DNA from: Brachypterus glaber
Lineage: Eukaryota; Arthropoda; Insecta; Coleoptera; Kateretidae
Length of the DNA stretch: 64,000 nt
NCBI GenBank assembly: GCA_958510825.1
Contig: OY294050.1
Coordinates: 11,261,340 to 11,325,339, forward strand
Direction of reading: 5' to 3'
The first letter of the stretch is position 1. Each line of letters starts with the position of its first letter. Position numbers and translations under genes: made by a program. This document shows, piece by piece, positions 21,917 to 35,700 of the stretch. A model generated the notes under the pieces. That model did no database searches. It saw only the letters and a list, made by a program, of their open reading frames with translations, and was not told where the DNA came from.

Positions 21917-23841
21917 ATTATTTTTATTAAAAATAAAAAAGTGTACCTGTATTTATTTTTCATTGAATCCTGATCTGAAGATGTTGATCTTCAAGTTTTG
22001 GAACTGTCAACAATTTAAATTTTTCTCTTTTATTATACTATTCGAAGCGTGTAGCGCTAGAATATTATTATACGGTAGTTTCGACCTCAAAAAAACAAAA
22101 AAGCTAAGTCGGTTACGCTAGCAACCAAGATCCCCTATTTTTTTTTTGTTAAAAAAAAACAAATCGTTATTATTTCCCTAAATTAAATTCTTTAACGTTT
22201 GGACGTAACGCTACATCACTCGAGTGAGGGGAGATCCTCGTAACGCTGAGCACCGAACACACAATGGTTCGGCGGCTGACCGTCGGCATACAGACATAGC
22301 GAGGCGGTTCACCGTCGGCAATTTGCAGCGGCCCTCCGTCAATAGGAGACAAATGCCTACGGTCGAAAGATTATCATTTGCCGATCATATTGCGGACCAT
22401 TTTAAGATCAGGGGCCAATCGTTCAAAGATGGCAAAAAGTATATGTATATATTTTTTTATTAAAAAAAAAAAATTAAATTTTTATTTATCAAAAAAAAAA
22501 AAATGTTTAAAAAAAATCCGCCCTTAAAATAATTTCACACCATTACGAGGTCCTATAAGAAATATTTTTACATTTAAAATAAAAATAACCGCTAAAAAAA
22601 TCATACCTTTTATAAAAATACAATTATAATTCTGTGGGTTTCTTCTAAAAGGGCCATTGTTAATTTGTCAAAAGCAATGTTTTCACATCAACTCTGATGT
22701 ATATTTTTTTGCCCTTTTAGGACCAAGCCACATAATTACCCTGCTGAAAATGACGGGTCTGGGCGGGTATAAACGGTGCATAAACCGAACTTAAAATTGA
22801 TGATGATGATGAAATTCACCCGCTCAAGTCCGGTCTATGCAACATTTTTACCCGCGCAGACCCGTCATTTTCAATAGGGTAATGTTTTAAAAAACAAAAA
22901 TAATTGTAAGTAAAAAAGTAAATAATCGGCTAAACAGCGGTATAATCGTGATCATGACTAATAATAATCAAAAGTTATTTGCCGCTGTTAGGCCGTTTAG
23001 TCAGATGCCAACAATGGCCCGACGTTGGTCCGATATAGTATATTATTATTTGCATCATTTTTCCGGTAGGCGACCAGACGTTATTCCAACGTCGGGCCAA
23101 CATCAAAAAGTGTTGATCTTTGTCGGCCGTCGGATAATTGTTTGTTGGGTATATTATGGGTTGTTGGAAATAAGCTAGGAAGTGTGTTCCTAAGTCAGAA
23201 ATAAGTACGATGGGCTACCTACATGGGTAAGATAAGATGGGTTACCTAGGTAAACCTATTTACGCAGGTATAATGCCGGAATGGGTGGAGAAAATCTAAT
23301 GCGTGAACTGAAAAAAAATTAATACACAAATTAGAACTTCTAGGTTTGAACATTTATCTTTTCCTTAAATACCCACCTACCGAGTAGAAAGTGGGACAAA
23401 CCTGTTTAATTTTTATTAAAACTACCCAGGAATAACAATTTAAAAATGAAATATTTCATTTTATTCAGTTTTAAAATACCAAGTGAAGATCAGACGTTCG
23501 TCAGCTGCCGGAAAAGCCCGAACGTATTTATTGTCGATAATTTATGGTTAATTAATTTTTATATTTTTCCTGATTTAAATACTTTTTAAAAAGTTTAATT
23601 TGTGTTGATGTGTAAAAAAATGTTTCTCCTACATTACTTGCTAACAATTTGTAGTTATCAAAACAAAATTATGCATTTAATGTAAATAAAGCGAAAGTTC
23701 ATTTTATTCTAACGAAGTTTTTGGCGTGTTCGCTCTTCGTTTTTATTTTATTTGGTATACGAGTTTGTCGTGTGTTTTGTTATGTGCTAGAAATATAATA
23801 AATATATTAATTAATATTAAAAGTTAATGAGTTTATAGCAT
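21917..23841. other. EDEM2-PHF21 intergenic region with repeats
   Basis: Contains a GC-rich patch at about 22,200-22,420 (GGCGGCTGACCGTCGGC, then GAGGCGGTTCACCGTCGGC) and another at about 23,005-23,150 with inverted GGCCCGACGTTGG/CCAACGTCGGGCC words. A similar word group is at about 7419-7485. A foldback MITE is listed separately. No gene is recognised; the PHF21 promoter should lie in the last few hundred bases. Confidence 0.5.
22735..22883. mobile_element. 149-bp foldback MITE
   Basis: Inverted ends ATTACCCTGCTGAAAATGAC and its near complement, continuing through GGGTCTGGGCGGGTA. The centre is AT-rich with a (GAT)n run. Confidence 0.85.
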
Positions 23842-26736
23842 ATGAAAATGAAAGATTTGGAAATCAGCAAGGGTATAAAAATTGACATCGAGTCAAATCA
23901 AAACCAGTTAAAAAATGCAATTCGTAATCACCAGGTAAGATTTGAGACATTGTGTTAATTTTTCTTCACGTAAATATTTCCTTTATCCCTCTTGTTAAGA
24001 CTGGTGCTTTGAATTAAACAAGGACTCGCCAAGAAACATGAAACTTTTTTTTTCAAAATTTTGATTATCAAATATCTATTTCGTAAAACTTATATAAGAG
24101 TTTTAAAAAATAAATTACTCACCTATTTTTTCTTTTTAGATTATTGTTGTTAAACTAAAGGCAGAACCCGATGTAAGTTACTTAAATAACCATATATATT
24201 TTTTATTATAAGTATATATTTTTATTTTACAGAATGTGGATATTCAAAAAAAACTACACAAGGCAGAGGAGGAAATATTATTAATAGGACTGAAACAAGT
24301 AAGAAATATGTGTACAGCCACACATCCAAAATTTTACTTCTTCGACAAATTTAAGCCATAAAAAAAATATCTACAATTTCAAAGACAGTAAAAATATAGG
24401 TTTATAGCTCCACGGGTTCCATAGTTATTCATATTAATGATATATCCTCCAATTTGTGAAACTTTTGTTGAGTTATAAATTATTTTAAATAATAAAAAAT
24501 CAGTAGATGTGTGCCTATCGAATAGTACATACAGCTAGAAATTATATTAAAATCTATGAAATTACCGCCAATTAAGTATATTTATTAGTAAATAATTTAT
24601 TTTAAAGATTTGCAGCATGATGTCAACTGTACAACATGGTTACCTACGCATAGTTGTGTTATATTTATATTTGTAAAAAAAATCAAGGTTTTTTTTATAA
24701 AAGCATTGACCTTAATGTATCTTTAGATTTTTGATATTTATTAACTAAGTACCATCTATGTATCTATGTATAGGCAGTGTCGGCCTTTGCATGAATTAAG
24801 TGAACTCCCTGCTTCAGGCAGGGGCTGATTTATTTCATTTTAAGGGGGGGCATCCATAAGTAAAAAAATTGCGCTTTCACCAAAAATATAATTTTGAAGG
24901 TATTTCTATGCTAATATATCTCTTGGGGGGGCATGGCCATTCCATGCCCCTTCCCTGAACGTTTTGTGGGCCCCTTTGACCATTATGCGGGCCCTTCGTG
25001 GTCGTTTCGCAAGCCCCTGAGAACCTTTCCGACCCGGGCCCTTAAATGAAAATTCATGAGATTTTTTTTTTAGAAAAGTATTTTGGAAAGGTTACGCGAG
25101 GAATATAAAGCACAACAAAAATGTTTAAAATCTACCCTGATCAAAAACGGAGTGGAAGAACGAAAACAGCAACTCGGAAGCGCACTGAGTCGAGCAAGAA
25201 AACAAAACATGTAAGTTACATTTTTAACTTTCTCCTAAAGAAAGTACTTTGACCGAGCTAAAATTATTTTATTTTTTAGTCTTATTTTTTCTTAATTCGT
25301 GGATAGTTCTCAAAACAAGTTATACATTTTTCCCATCTAAACTAATTTCCACAAGTTGTTTACTTAAAGTTCTTGGTTCGGATGATTTCTGATAAATCTT
25401 GATCGGGAAAATTTTGTTGGCAAACAAAAAAATCCTATCTGGACCTAATTTCCACTAGTTTTTTTTTACCCAAAGTAATTAATTTTTTTTTTGTAATAAT
25501 TTTCTAGTTTTCGTAATTTTTATTGAAAAAATTCGGAAAACTATTAGCAGCCTTACCGTTATCTGGGGTGACTTCGGACGGTGTGCTACCTTTTCGCAAA
25601 ACTCTCTGAACCAAAGCACATGTGCACAAGTTTTGGGGCTAAGGCATATCCAGAAGCTTTCATAAGAGCATAAAACATAAGAATGCGATACCGTGATTGG
25701 CTTACAAGATACATGGCGGCACATCAAGCCAATCATGGTATCGCATTGTTATGTACTATGTTGTTATTCGAGACTGTGAATAGGCACTTATGTCCACAAG
25801 TTTTGCACACGTGCTTTGGTTGGGAGAGTTTTTCGAAAAAGTGTCCGAAGTCACCCACACCGTCCGAAGTCACCCCAGTTGACGGTATTTGGAATTTTGC
25901 AGAGTGGCTAGATCAGACTCCGTATCATCGTTTTCCGAAGATTCCATTGATAGTTATTCAGCGCCCTCTTCGCCAGAGTATCCCAGACCATCCTTACCCC
26001 ACGACTTATCTCAGTGCGAATTTTTGACCTACTTTGGTTTGGGCACCCATGAAGTTTTCAAGGAGCTACAAAACAAGCGAGCTGAAAGGAAACGTAGAAG
26101 TACTGCTAGTTCTCATTTCTTGTATGGCAATAAAGGAGGATGGGATTATATGTCAAATGTAAGTTTTTTCGGAGGTTTTTCTGGAAAGTTGTATATTTAT
26201 TATAAATATAATACTAGGTGGTCTCTGGTCGTTTAGTAAAGGGAACGTTCAAGTATTACGTAACGCAAATTTTGATAATTTTGGAATCCCCACCCCCCCC
26301 CCCCCCCCCTGTAACGCTATTTTCCTATACAATTAACATGGGCGTAACACTTCAAAATGACCCCCACCTCCCCCTAGGAGCGTTACGTAATATTTGAACG
26401 TTCCCAAACATGTTTTTTTCATATATACATGTAGACAAATATTTAGAAAAATACGTTTTTCTACAACCCACGTACTGCTAGCGCATTTAGTTTTAATATT
26501 GCTAATGAGTTAAACCTTCTGAAGACTGAACATAACATTAATAAAAGAAATATATTTTTTAGATAAACTTATGTCTGTCCACAAAGATTTAACCTCTTAT
26601 TGCCTGAATTATGTTACCACATTAAAAAAATTAAAAAAAGTATATATCTAAAATGGTGGTGCTTTAACTTACCTTTACAACAGTTTTAAATGAATAAAAA
26701 CATTAAAACTAACCTTACAGGTGGAGCAGTCTGAAA

Positions 26737-26767
<31 letters not shown>

Positions 26768-29700
26768 TATACAGGCGAATGATTTCGTGTTAACTCAGGT
26801 CTACCCGATCGACCCGATTCTTTTCATAATTGTTGTCATACACCAAATAACTTATGTATAAAAACCCAGAGATGGTAACATATGACCTAAAGCTGAATCA
26901 ATAGTATGGTTCTAAGATGGAACAGTAAAAAATTTGGGATCTCAGCCATTAAAATTTATATCTACACTTATAAACACAATAAAAAGTGTATGTTCCTAAT
27001 CTGACCCAGTCGGCAATAAGAGGTTAAGATTAAGTCCACAGGAACTCTAACGTGACAGATGAATAATGTTGCCATAGTTTGTTTACTCACATAATCTACT
27101 GCTTATAATAAAATATGACAGTGTCTAAAACTTGACAATTAGATATCTAAATTACATTAAAAACAATTTAACTTTGTAATTTATTAAAAAAAAACTCCAT
27201 CTAATTGTTGAGTTTTGGGCACTGTACTATTTTATTGAAAGAATTATTACTTAGTAGATTGTGAGTAAGCAAACCATAGCAACGCGATCGTTCCTTGTCA
27301 GCTTATCGTTCCTGTAGGAAACTGAACCATAGTTTACAGATTTAGTGTCCTTAGTTAACATGACGACGTTTCAGAACTAAAGTCACAAACTGGCACCAGC
27401 AACTTGGATTACCTAATTATTCCGAACCGTCATACTTTTATGACATTTGTCATAATATGACGTCGAATGTGAAGAAGAATATCTGTAGTCACAGACCTTC
27501 ATACAAAAAAGTGACGTCATGATATTTTATTTAGAAAAGTCGAAAACTGTTTTGTGCTATTTACATTTCGTTTGCGATTTTTTTTAGCGGCACTTGCATA
27601 TCTGAATAGAATATTCTAACAGTACCGTCAACTAGGGTGACTTCGGACGGTATGGGTGACTTCAGACACTTTTTGGCAAAACTCTCTGAACCAAAGCTCC
27701 CCACAACTTGTGAACACGTGCTTTGGTTCAGAGGGTTTTGCGAAAAAGTGTTCGAAGTCACTAGCACCGTCCGAAGTCACCCCAGTTGACGGTAGGCCTT
27801 TGTTTAAGTTATTTATTATCATATTTATTTTTTAATTTCAAATAAACAAAATCTAAATTGTAAATATAAGATTAAATATAATTAGATTTTAGACGATTAT
27901 TCTTTGATAATCAGATTTTGAAAACAATTAATTATAATAATTATTATCTCCATTATGATTATTCGCAAATTAAATATTTTATTTATTAAGATTAGTTCAT
28001 GAGTAAAAGTAGGGTCGATCTAGTCTAACTTTGTTCTTTCATTATTGGTCTTGTTTTTGCTTCTTTGGGCTTGGCTAGATCTAGATGACCAAACTTTACC
28101 GTTTCTTGTATGGAGCATTAATTAATTTTTTGTAAGATAAAATAATTGAGGAACCTAGTCCTTAGATCCAAGTCCAAGATCTTAGTTTTAAGTTAGTAAG
28201 CTTTCTAAGTTAGCAATGCTAACAACGATATTGATTTATGTAATTACGTAAGTGACGAGAGTACTGTAACATTTATTTACAGTTCTGTAAGAGTTCTCGA
28301 CTGTTTACAAGTTCCTTTACTTTTTTTTAGAAAAGGAAACGTGGTGGATACCTGATATCAGCAGTTTCTCCGCCCCATACTAGACAATCCACAAAACGAA
28401 AACCTAACGAAAAAAGCCCACCCACAGCTTCCACATCACAACAATCAGCACCTCAACCAAGGTCACAAAACCCCTCCTACGTAAGACAGATCGTCAGAGA
28501 CAGAGAATTACCGTCGACAAGTACTGATACTCACACTTCAAGAACTGATATGAGTCTGAGTGATCTAATAGCGAATAAGCCAATCGCGAACGGTTTAGAC
28601 GCCAAACCAATTTACTCCAGTTTTCCAACGATTCCCAATCTCCCAAGTGGGCTGGTTATCGAAAGGGTTAGAACGGCGAGTTCTTCGTCCGACCCGAGAA
28701 CATGTATTAAATGCAAAGAAACGGGTAAGTCCAGGTTCTTTTGGGTTTGTACAGGGTGGCCCATAAGTCGCTTTACCATTTAAAAATTGAATAACTTTTT
28801 TGCTTGTAATTTTTTTTTATTTATTTTTTTTTACAATATAGTACAGGATTTTTTTTTAAACTATGAAAAACCATGTCTTTTAAATGACGTCCATTTTTCG
28901 GGTTGTAAGCACAGGGTTTGGACGACATTTCCATGACGGCTCTTAACATGTATGGCTCCAGCTTGGGTTGTTGCATTAACGTGAATTGCACCCCCTCAAG
29001 GTGCGGTGTAACATCCCAAATGGACATCGGGCCTTACTTCTGCGAGGAAAATAGCAATATAGTTACGGTGAACGGCGACCGATATCGCGCAATGCTGGAA
29101 AATTTTGTGCTCCCTGCAGTGGAGGACATGCCAGAGACATGGTGGCTGCAAGATGGAGCTACTGCCCACACGGCTAGAGCCAGAATGCAGCTTTTAAGGC
29201 AGATTTTTTAAGAGCGAATAATTTCGCAAAATTCGAATTTTTGTTGTCCTTCACGATCGCCCGATTTGACAGCACCGGATATTTTTTTGGGGCTACCTGA
29301 AGGATCGTGTGTGTGTCAACAAGCCTAGGACTATCCAATTGCTTAATCCAGATATGTTAAGAGCCTTCATGGAAAATGTCGTGTAAAGAGCCCGTGCTTG
29401 CGAAGCGGAAAATTGACGTCATTTAAAAGACATGATTTTTCCTACATAGTTAAAAAAATTCATTTCCTGTACTCTATATTGTAAAAAAATAAATAAAAAA
29501 ATTGACAAACAAAACTTATTCAATTTTTAAAGGGTAAAGCGACTTATGGGCCACCCTGTATCTTATAGGGTCATTTTCGAAATAGTAAACAAACCAGTGT
29601 GCAAAAATATCTGGCCTATTATTGATAGTAGGACAAAAACGGCACTTTTTGTGTTATAAATCTGGAAGAAAAGTTAACTTTTTTTGGCCCAGACACGCAC

Positions 29701-32700
29701 GAAAGCTGTAGATTACGGTTGCTAACCTCGCTTCCCGAGTTCAATACACCCCCCTGCTGGTCGTCTCCGTAATCGGCCTGAAACAATATTTTTATTCCTT
29801 AAAATAACTATTAAATTTTTACAAAAACATTTTAAATTATTTTTTTCTAGATATGTATATAGGGTGTTTTTTTTAACCTGAAATATATAGAATATTTAAT
29901 TCTCAAAAAAATAAAAATCTTTTGTAACTAACTTTTTTTGATCGGACTTTTAGTTGCAGAGATAACACAGCCACAAAAAATTTAAAAAGTTGGATCTCCA
30001 AAGGACTCGAATAGCCAATTCCTATGTATTTTAAGCCGCTAAATTCGAATCTTAGGATGTTGAAAATGGGAGATAACTTTTAAAACACGACCTCGGATTA
30101 AAATACGACCTCGGATTCAGCGGCTCAAAATACATAGGAATTGACTAGTCGAGTCCGTGGGAGATCCATTTTTTTATAATTTTGTGTGGCTGTGTTATCT
30201 CTGCAACTAAAAGTCGAATCAAAAAAAGTTTTTACAAAAGATTTTAATTTTTTTTTTTTTGAGAATTAAAAACAGTAAAAAAATATTTGTTTCTATTAAA
30301 AAAAAAAACAAAGTTGACCTTGAAATGACCTTGAAAACGTAAATATCCGTAAAAAATAAATACGCCATTTTGTTTACCCCATTAAAATAGACAACTTTTG
30401 TCTGATATCTTATTTTCTAAAGTTCATAGTATTCGAGATATTTGAAAGTTTCAGGTTAAAAAAACACCCGGTATATTAAAAGGCCTTTTAAAGATATTGC
30501 GTAAGCGATGATGCCAAATCATCACCCTAGTGGAAAACACTTACTAACCACTTCTACGTTTATAAACAAAATTGGACACGGAAGTGTATTCAGATTCTAA
30601 ACTAACCCACTTAGAAAAGGCATTCATTTCAGCCAGTTTTTTTTTGTAATTAGGTATAATGCCCGTTTGCGAGAACTGCTCCAATGGCTTCCACATAAAC
30701 TGCCACAACCGACCGCTAATCCAAACCCCAAGACAATGTCCCAAGTGTCTAAGCAAAGACATACGTACAGTCGGTTCGTTAAACGTGCCGAGCGGAATGA
30801 CAGTGTCGTATGTCCACTCTGCAACCTCTTCGCCACTAAGCTCCGCCTCCTCGGTGGGCAGTTCTTCTGGAGATGTCTCAGGTTAGAAACAAACAAAAAC
30901 ACTCATCTCTTCTACTGTACCAAAAAAATTATACATTATATGTGAGTTGAAAATATTTAACAGAAATTTTTGGTATTTGTTTTGTTTTTTGGAATCGTTA
31001 TGTAGAGTCTTTGTAATAACTTGATGATAGCTATTTTTATCAGGGACAAAGAAATAGGGGATTAAAAAAAAATTGCAAAAATTTGGCCCTTTGCATATCG
31101 TAATTTAAAAATAATATTTTAATTTTAAAACCTCTTTTAGGATATAATATTATACAGGGTGGCTCAGAACTGACGCACTTCCTTTTACGCAGTAATTCTA
31201 AAGGGGTTCTAAAAATTCGATTTTTATTTAATAACTAAGGAACCCTTTCCTTATTAAGGCCTATTAGCTAATGGCATTTGCATGTAGTTACTTCAACCAG
31301 GGACTTCCGAAAGGAGGGTCTTATCACTTTTTTGTCCCAAACTTTTTTCTGCTTTACTTTTTTGTACGTTTATTACTAGAATAGTATTCTTCAGGTAAAA
31401 ATACATAAAAAAAGGTACAGTTGTAATGCCATAGGATTAACCGTTTTCGAGAAAAATACAATTAAAGGAAAAATTATAGGTTTTGAGAACCAAAAATTAA
31501 ACACTAAAATATTTAAAACCAAGATTTTAGTGATGTAGGGTTATTGTACATCAAAAACCAAGAAAAAAAAGTTTCTGTGCATGCAGTTCCAAAAATCGAT
31601 TCTAAGGGAATTACGGTCTCCCAAAATACACCATTTTTAAAGCGTCATGTTACTCTTAAAAACGATTTTTGGACCTACATGTATTGGAACTTTTATTCTT
31701 AGCTTTTTATGCAGAATCACCATGCCGTATTAAAAGATAGGTTTTTAACCTTTTAGTGTTTATTTTTCGTTTCTTGAAACGTGTAATTTTGCCTTTAATT
31801 GTATTTTTCTCGAAAACGGTTAATCATACGGTATTATAACAAGAGTACTTTTTTATGTGTTTTTAGCTGGTAAATACTATTTTTATAATAAACCCACAAA
31901 AGTTGGGAAGCAAATAGTTTGTGGGAAAAAAGTAACTACATGCAAATACCATTGTTTAATAGGCCTTAATAAGGAAAGATCACATGCAAAACCTTGTTGC
32001 TTTAACACCAAAGGTTCCTGAGTTATTAAATAAAAATCGAATTTTCAGAACCCCCTTTAAAGAGGCGTAGCTCCCTTACGAGTCGCTTTTGTATATATGT
32101 TCATAGGAACTTTTTTTCATATTTTTTTATTTAGAATCACTCCGCAAAAGGAAGTGCGTCAGTTCTGAGACACCCTCTATATACCCATTTGAAAAAATAT
32201 ACCTCTTTGCCTCCATTGTGCCCGCTAAACATCAAATATACACCAGTTTGTTCTCCCATTAAGCTCTTATAACTTTTGTTTAAAACTTTTTTAATATATC
32301 CAGCCATTAATAAACTAGGAATTGTCATGATAAATGGACCCACACTGTATAAAAATAATAAAATGAGGGTGATCTGCAGGTGTAATAGAAACCAATTTTT
32401 GCATGTCATGAAGTGTTCACAAGTTATTATTTCTGAGGACTCTATATAATGTGTAATTGTGAATGTTATTAATGTTTTGCTTAGTCTTTTGTATTTTTTT
32501 TTTATTTGTATGATTTTTTTGTATTTTTGTTTTTGTGCCATTTCAAGAAAATGCAATTTTCTGTTGGACTAGATAGTGCTTGAATGTTTAGGTAAAAACA
32601 AAAAATTGTTTATTTGCATGATTCCACACTGAAGAAACCAACATACATACATAAATACATACATACATGTAAAATTCTACATGTGATAGTAAATAATGCT

Positions 32701-35700
32701 CTATTTACACCTGAATTCTTTAAAAAATTACATTTTTCTATTTTGCGACTCTTATAAGCTCATAATCACACGCATTTTGCGTGTTCTTATAGGCCCATAA
32801 GAGGTCTCTGCTTTTTTTTCTGTTGGATTGGCAACATATAAAAGCCTATCTCTTGACGTTTTGCGTGCAAATGTCAATGTCGATTTAAAGTTTAATTTTT
32901 TACATAATTTTGTGTTTGGGTTATTTTTTACTATGTTAAAATTGTGGACTGGTTAATTGCAGTGAAAAAAGAAGAGATGACTGTAAAATATATCAAAATA
33001 TCATTTGTTCTTAGAATTTTAAACATAGTGTAAACTGTAATGCCAACCCAAAACAAAAATCCCTAAATCAGTTATCAATTTAAATGTAAGTTTTTTTTTA
33101 ATTTTAGAGCAAAATAGAAAAAATTGTATAAAGCACTCGTTTCATAGCACGTCTTTAGAGCACTAGTACTTTAGAAAACTCGCCGCAAGCAGCTCATTTT
33201 CTAAACTTGTACTCGTGCGCTAAAAACGTATGTTATGAAACTAATACTTTATACATGTAATCTTTTACATGTCAAATGTTTCTTTTTTCAGTGCATGAAT
33301 GCATTTTTTTGTTATAGCAAATAAATAAACAAATGATAATAAATATTTGCAATACCATACTCCGTCCAGTTATGCAAGACAGTAAGAGACGCGGCCCGTT
33401 TTACACCACAGAACGCATAATTATGCATAAATGTAGTGTAGTTTCCTGGAAAGGGCCTAACTAAAGACTCGTATAGTACATAAGAATGACGATGCCAGGA
33501 TTGCCTTGATGTGTCGTCATGTATCTTGTAATGGTTGTTAATCGAGTCTCTGGATAGGCCTTAAGTTGTAACTGTAACCTAAAAATTTGTCGTTTTCGTT
33601 GTGTTCAATATAGTTTAGGTTTGTACAATATGTAGAATATGCTAATAAAGTGTGAGTGTATGAAGAATAAACCAAAAAAGTACCTTTTTCAATACCATAC
33701 AAAATAACATTAAGTATAACCATTTTTTTATCTAACTTTCTCTTCTTTTATTAGCTTTAACGACCGTCAATCATTGTCATAGACAAAAAAGTCACAATAT
33801 TTTACATGTTAAAAGGTACGAGTTTTTAACTAATGATGTAGCTTAAAAATCGCGGGAATTTTTACTACTATCTTGCATAATTGGACTTTTTAGGCACAAA
33901 TTTTTGCTACATTTGTTTATTTTTTTGTTACATTTTAGTGGAATAATTTACAAACAAAAAATAAAAAACACATAAAATATATTACCAAGCTATTTGTTTT
34001 TTTTTTAACAGAACATGCGATAAATTTGCATGTACATAAAAAGTAGTTTAGTTATAAGTCATTATAGTATCTATATTTGATGAAAAATTAATTTTAGTTA
34101 GTTTTATTTTCATTATACATGTTCAACTTTGCAATTTCTTGACATGGATGGTACCATGGTGTTGTTTACTGCTTTTTTTAATGATATTTTTGACCAAGTA
34201 TTTGAAGTAAAAGTATTGTATGTTGATCTAATTACATTATAAAATAGTAAAAATGGCAAGAAAGTGGTTATTATACACAGCAGTTAGAAAAATTGAAATG
34301 ATCGACTTCTGGAAATGGCAGTTAATCATAAAAACTTTCAACACATTCTTTAGTTTGCTAGCAAAAAAAAAAATGTTAAGAATCTCTTTTTTTTGTTCAA
34401 GAACCCTAAACCAGAGAACTAGATGGAAAGGATATATAGGTACCTATTTATGTAGGAAGAAAGCCAGCTTCCTAGCTACTAAATGTATACATTGTTCATT
34501 AAAAAAAAGTTTATTTGAAAATTTAATTAAATCAGTTTTTAATTACTATTAGTGGCTTGAAATGTGGCCAAATTAGTGGCACAACCTGGGCATGTGTGTA
34601 AAGTATCATGTATAAATATATCACAATCAATACAAAATACTTTTTTACAACTTGTACATGAGTATACATTTTTATCCTCACTCGTAAAGGCTTTTTGACA
34701 TGCAAAGCACATATTTACTTGGTTATCAAATGTAATTTCCTTAAAATTAGCTGGTGGAAATAAATGGTGGTATGATCTGGCTAAATGTGGGGCAGATACC
34801 AATGTTAAACCACAAGCTCGACATTCCACTGGTAGTTCACAGTATTTGCTGTAACATTGTGGACAGTAGTAACCTCCTGTTCTTAATTTGCTCTCTTCAT
34901 CAACACTATCAACGTGGCACATACACATTGTTAAAGGTTCTTCGGAACCTTCACTGTTAATTTGGTGAGGAAATCCCATTTTTATTAAATTTGAGTCTAA
35001 ACATAGAGCTGCAGGTGGTGGGTCAACTTGCTGGTATAACAAATCTTTAAAATGACAATCGTCTAGTATAACATTATAAACGCCTCCCGTTTCATTTGAT
35101 AATTGTCTACAAACATGAACTTCTGCAGCTAAACCTATTACTGAACATCGTACACCTTCAGTTTTTAATGATTCTATGGTTTTGTATATATCATCTGGGT
35201 CACATGTAGTTAAACTACCCATAATCACTAATATTTCCCTGCTGGCATGTGTTGGAAGAAGTTTTAATGATGATAAAGCCATTTCCAGGCCGTTTTGTAA
35301 GCTTGGTTCACCTACAAGACTAGTTCGGTTTAGTGTACCTATTGATTTGATGTGTTTTTTGAAGTTTCCACCGAGATCGCAGATTTTTTCTGCTCGTTTA
35401 TTATGCATGATGATAATGCCCATTTGACTGATAGGATTTTGATCAAAGAATTCGTTTATAAAAAGTTCTAGGAGCTTTAATGTACATATTAATCGAGTAG
35501 GTTTGAGGTCCTGGCTCGACATGGAGTCTGAACAGTCAATTAAGATGTATACATGCCTCATCATTCCCAGTTTTGTGTGGCCTGTTTTTTGAGCTTGCCT
35601 TTTTCGTTTTGCCCTTTGTATGATATCGGCGACCGATGCTTCCAGAACTCCGTCGTCATCCTCTTTGATTGCTTCCCAGGTTCTTTCATATCCGGTTTCC

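Noticed and set aside
22200..22463. 79-residue GC-rich ORF before the PHF21-like gene
   Set aside because: Its words (ACCGTCGGC repeated, near-inverted) look like transposon DNA and the opposite strand is equally open.
25683..26027. 114-residue frame over PHF21 exon 5
   Set aside because: It reads the MITE hairpin and then the exon in the wrong frame; the frame with ELQNKRAERKRR is the conserved one.
28918..29211. 97-residue ORF as a host gene
   Set aside because: It is the catalytic part of a decayed mariner-type transposase between inverted repeats.
30659..30886. PHD exon as the terminal exon of the PHF21-like gene
   Set aside because: The TAG is two bases beyond a usable donor, and joining to 36,891 in phase gives the C-terminal coiled coil expected of the family.
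33490..33723. Coding exon on the minus strand (MVILNVILYG..., TRYMTTHQGNPGI)
   Set aside because: The most peptide-like part matches the hairpin inside MITE C (25,682-25,747), so it is repeat sequence.
34253..34552. 99-residue plus-strand ORF overlapping the p44 3' end
   Set aside because: Lysine- and phenylalanine-rich AT-driven composition, no motif, and no splice context.
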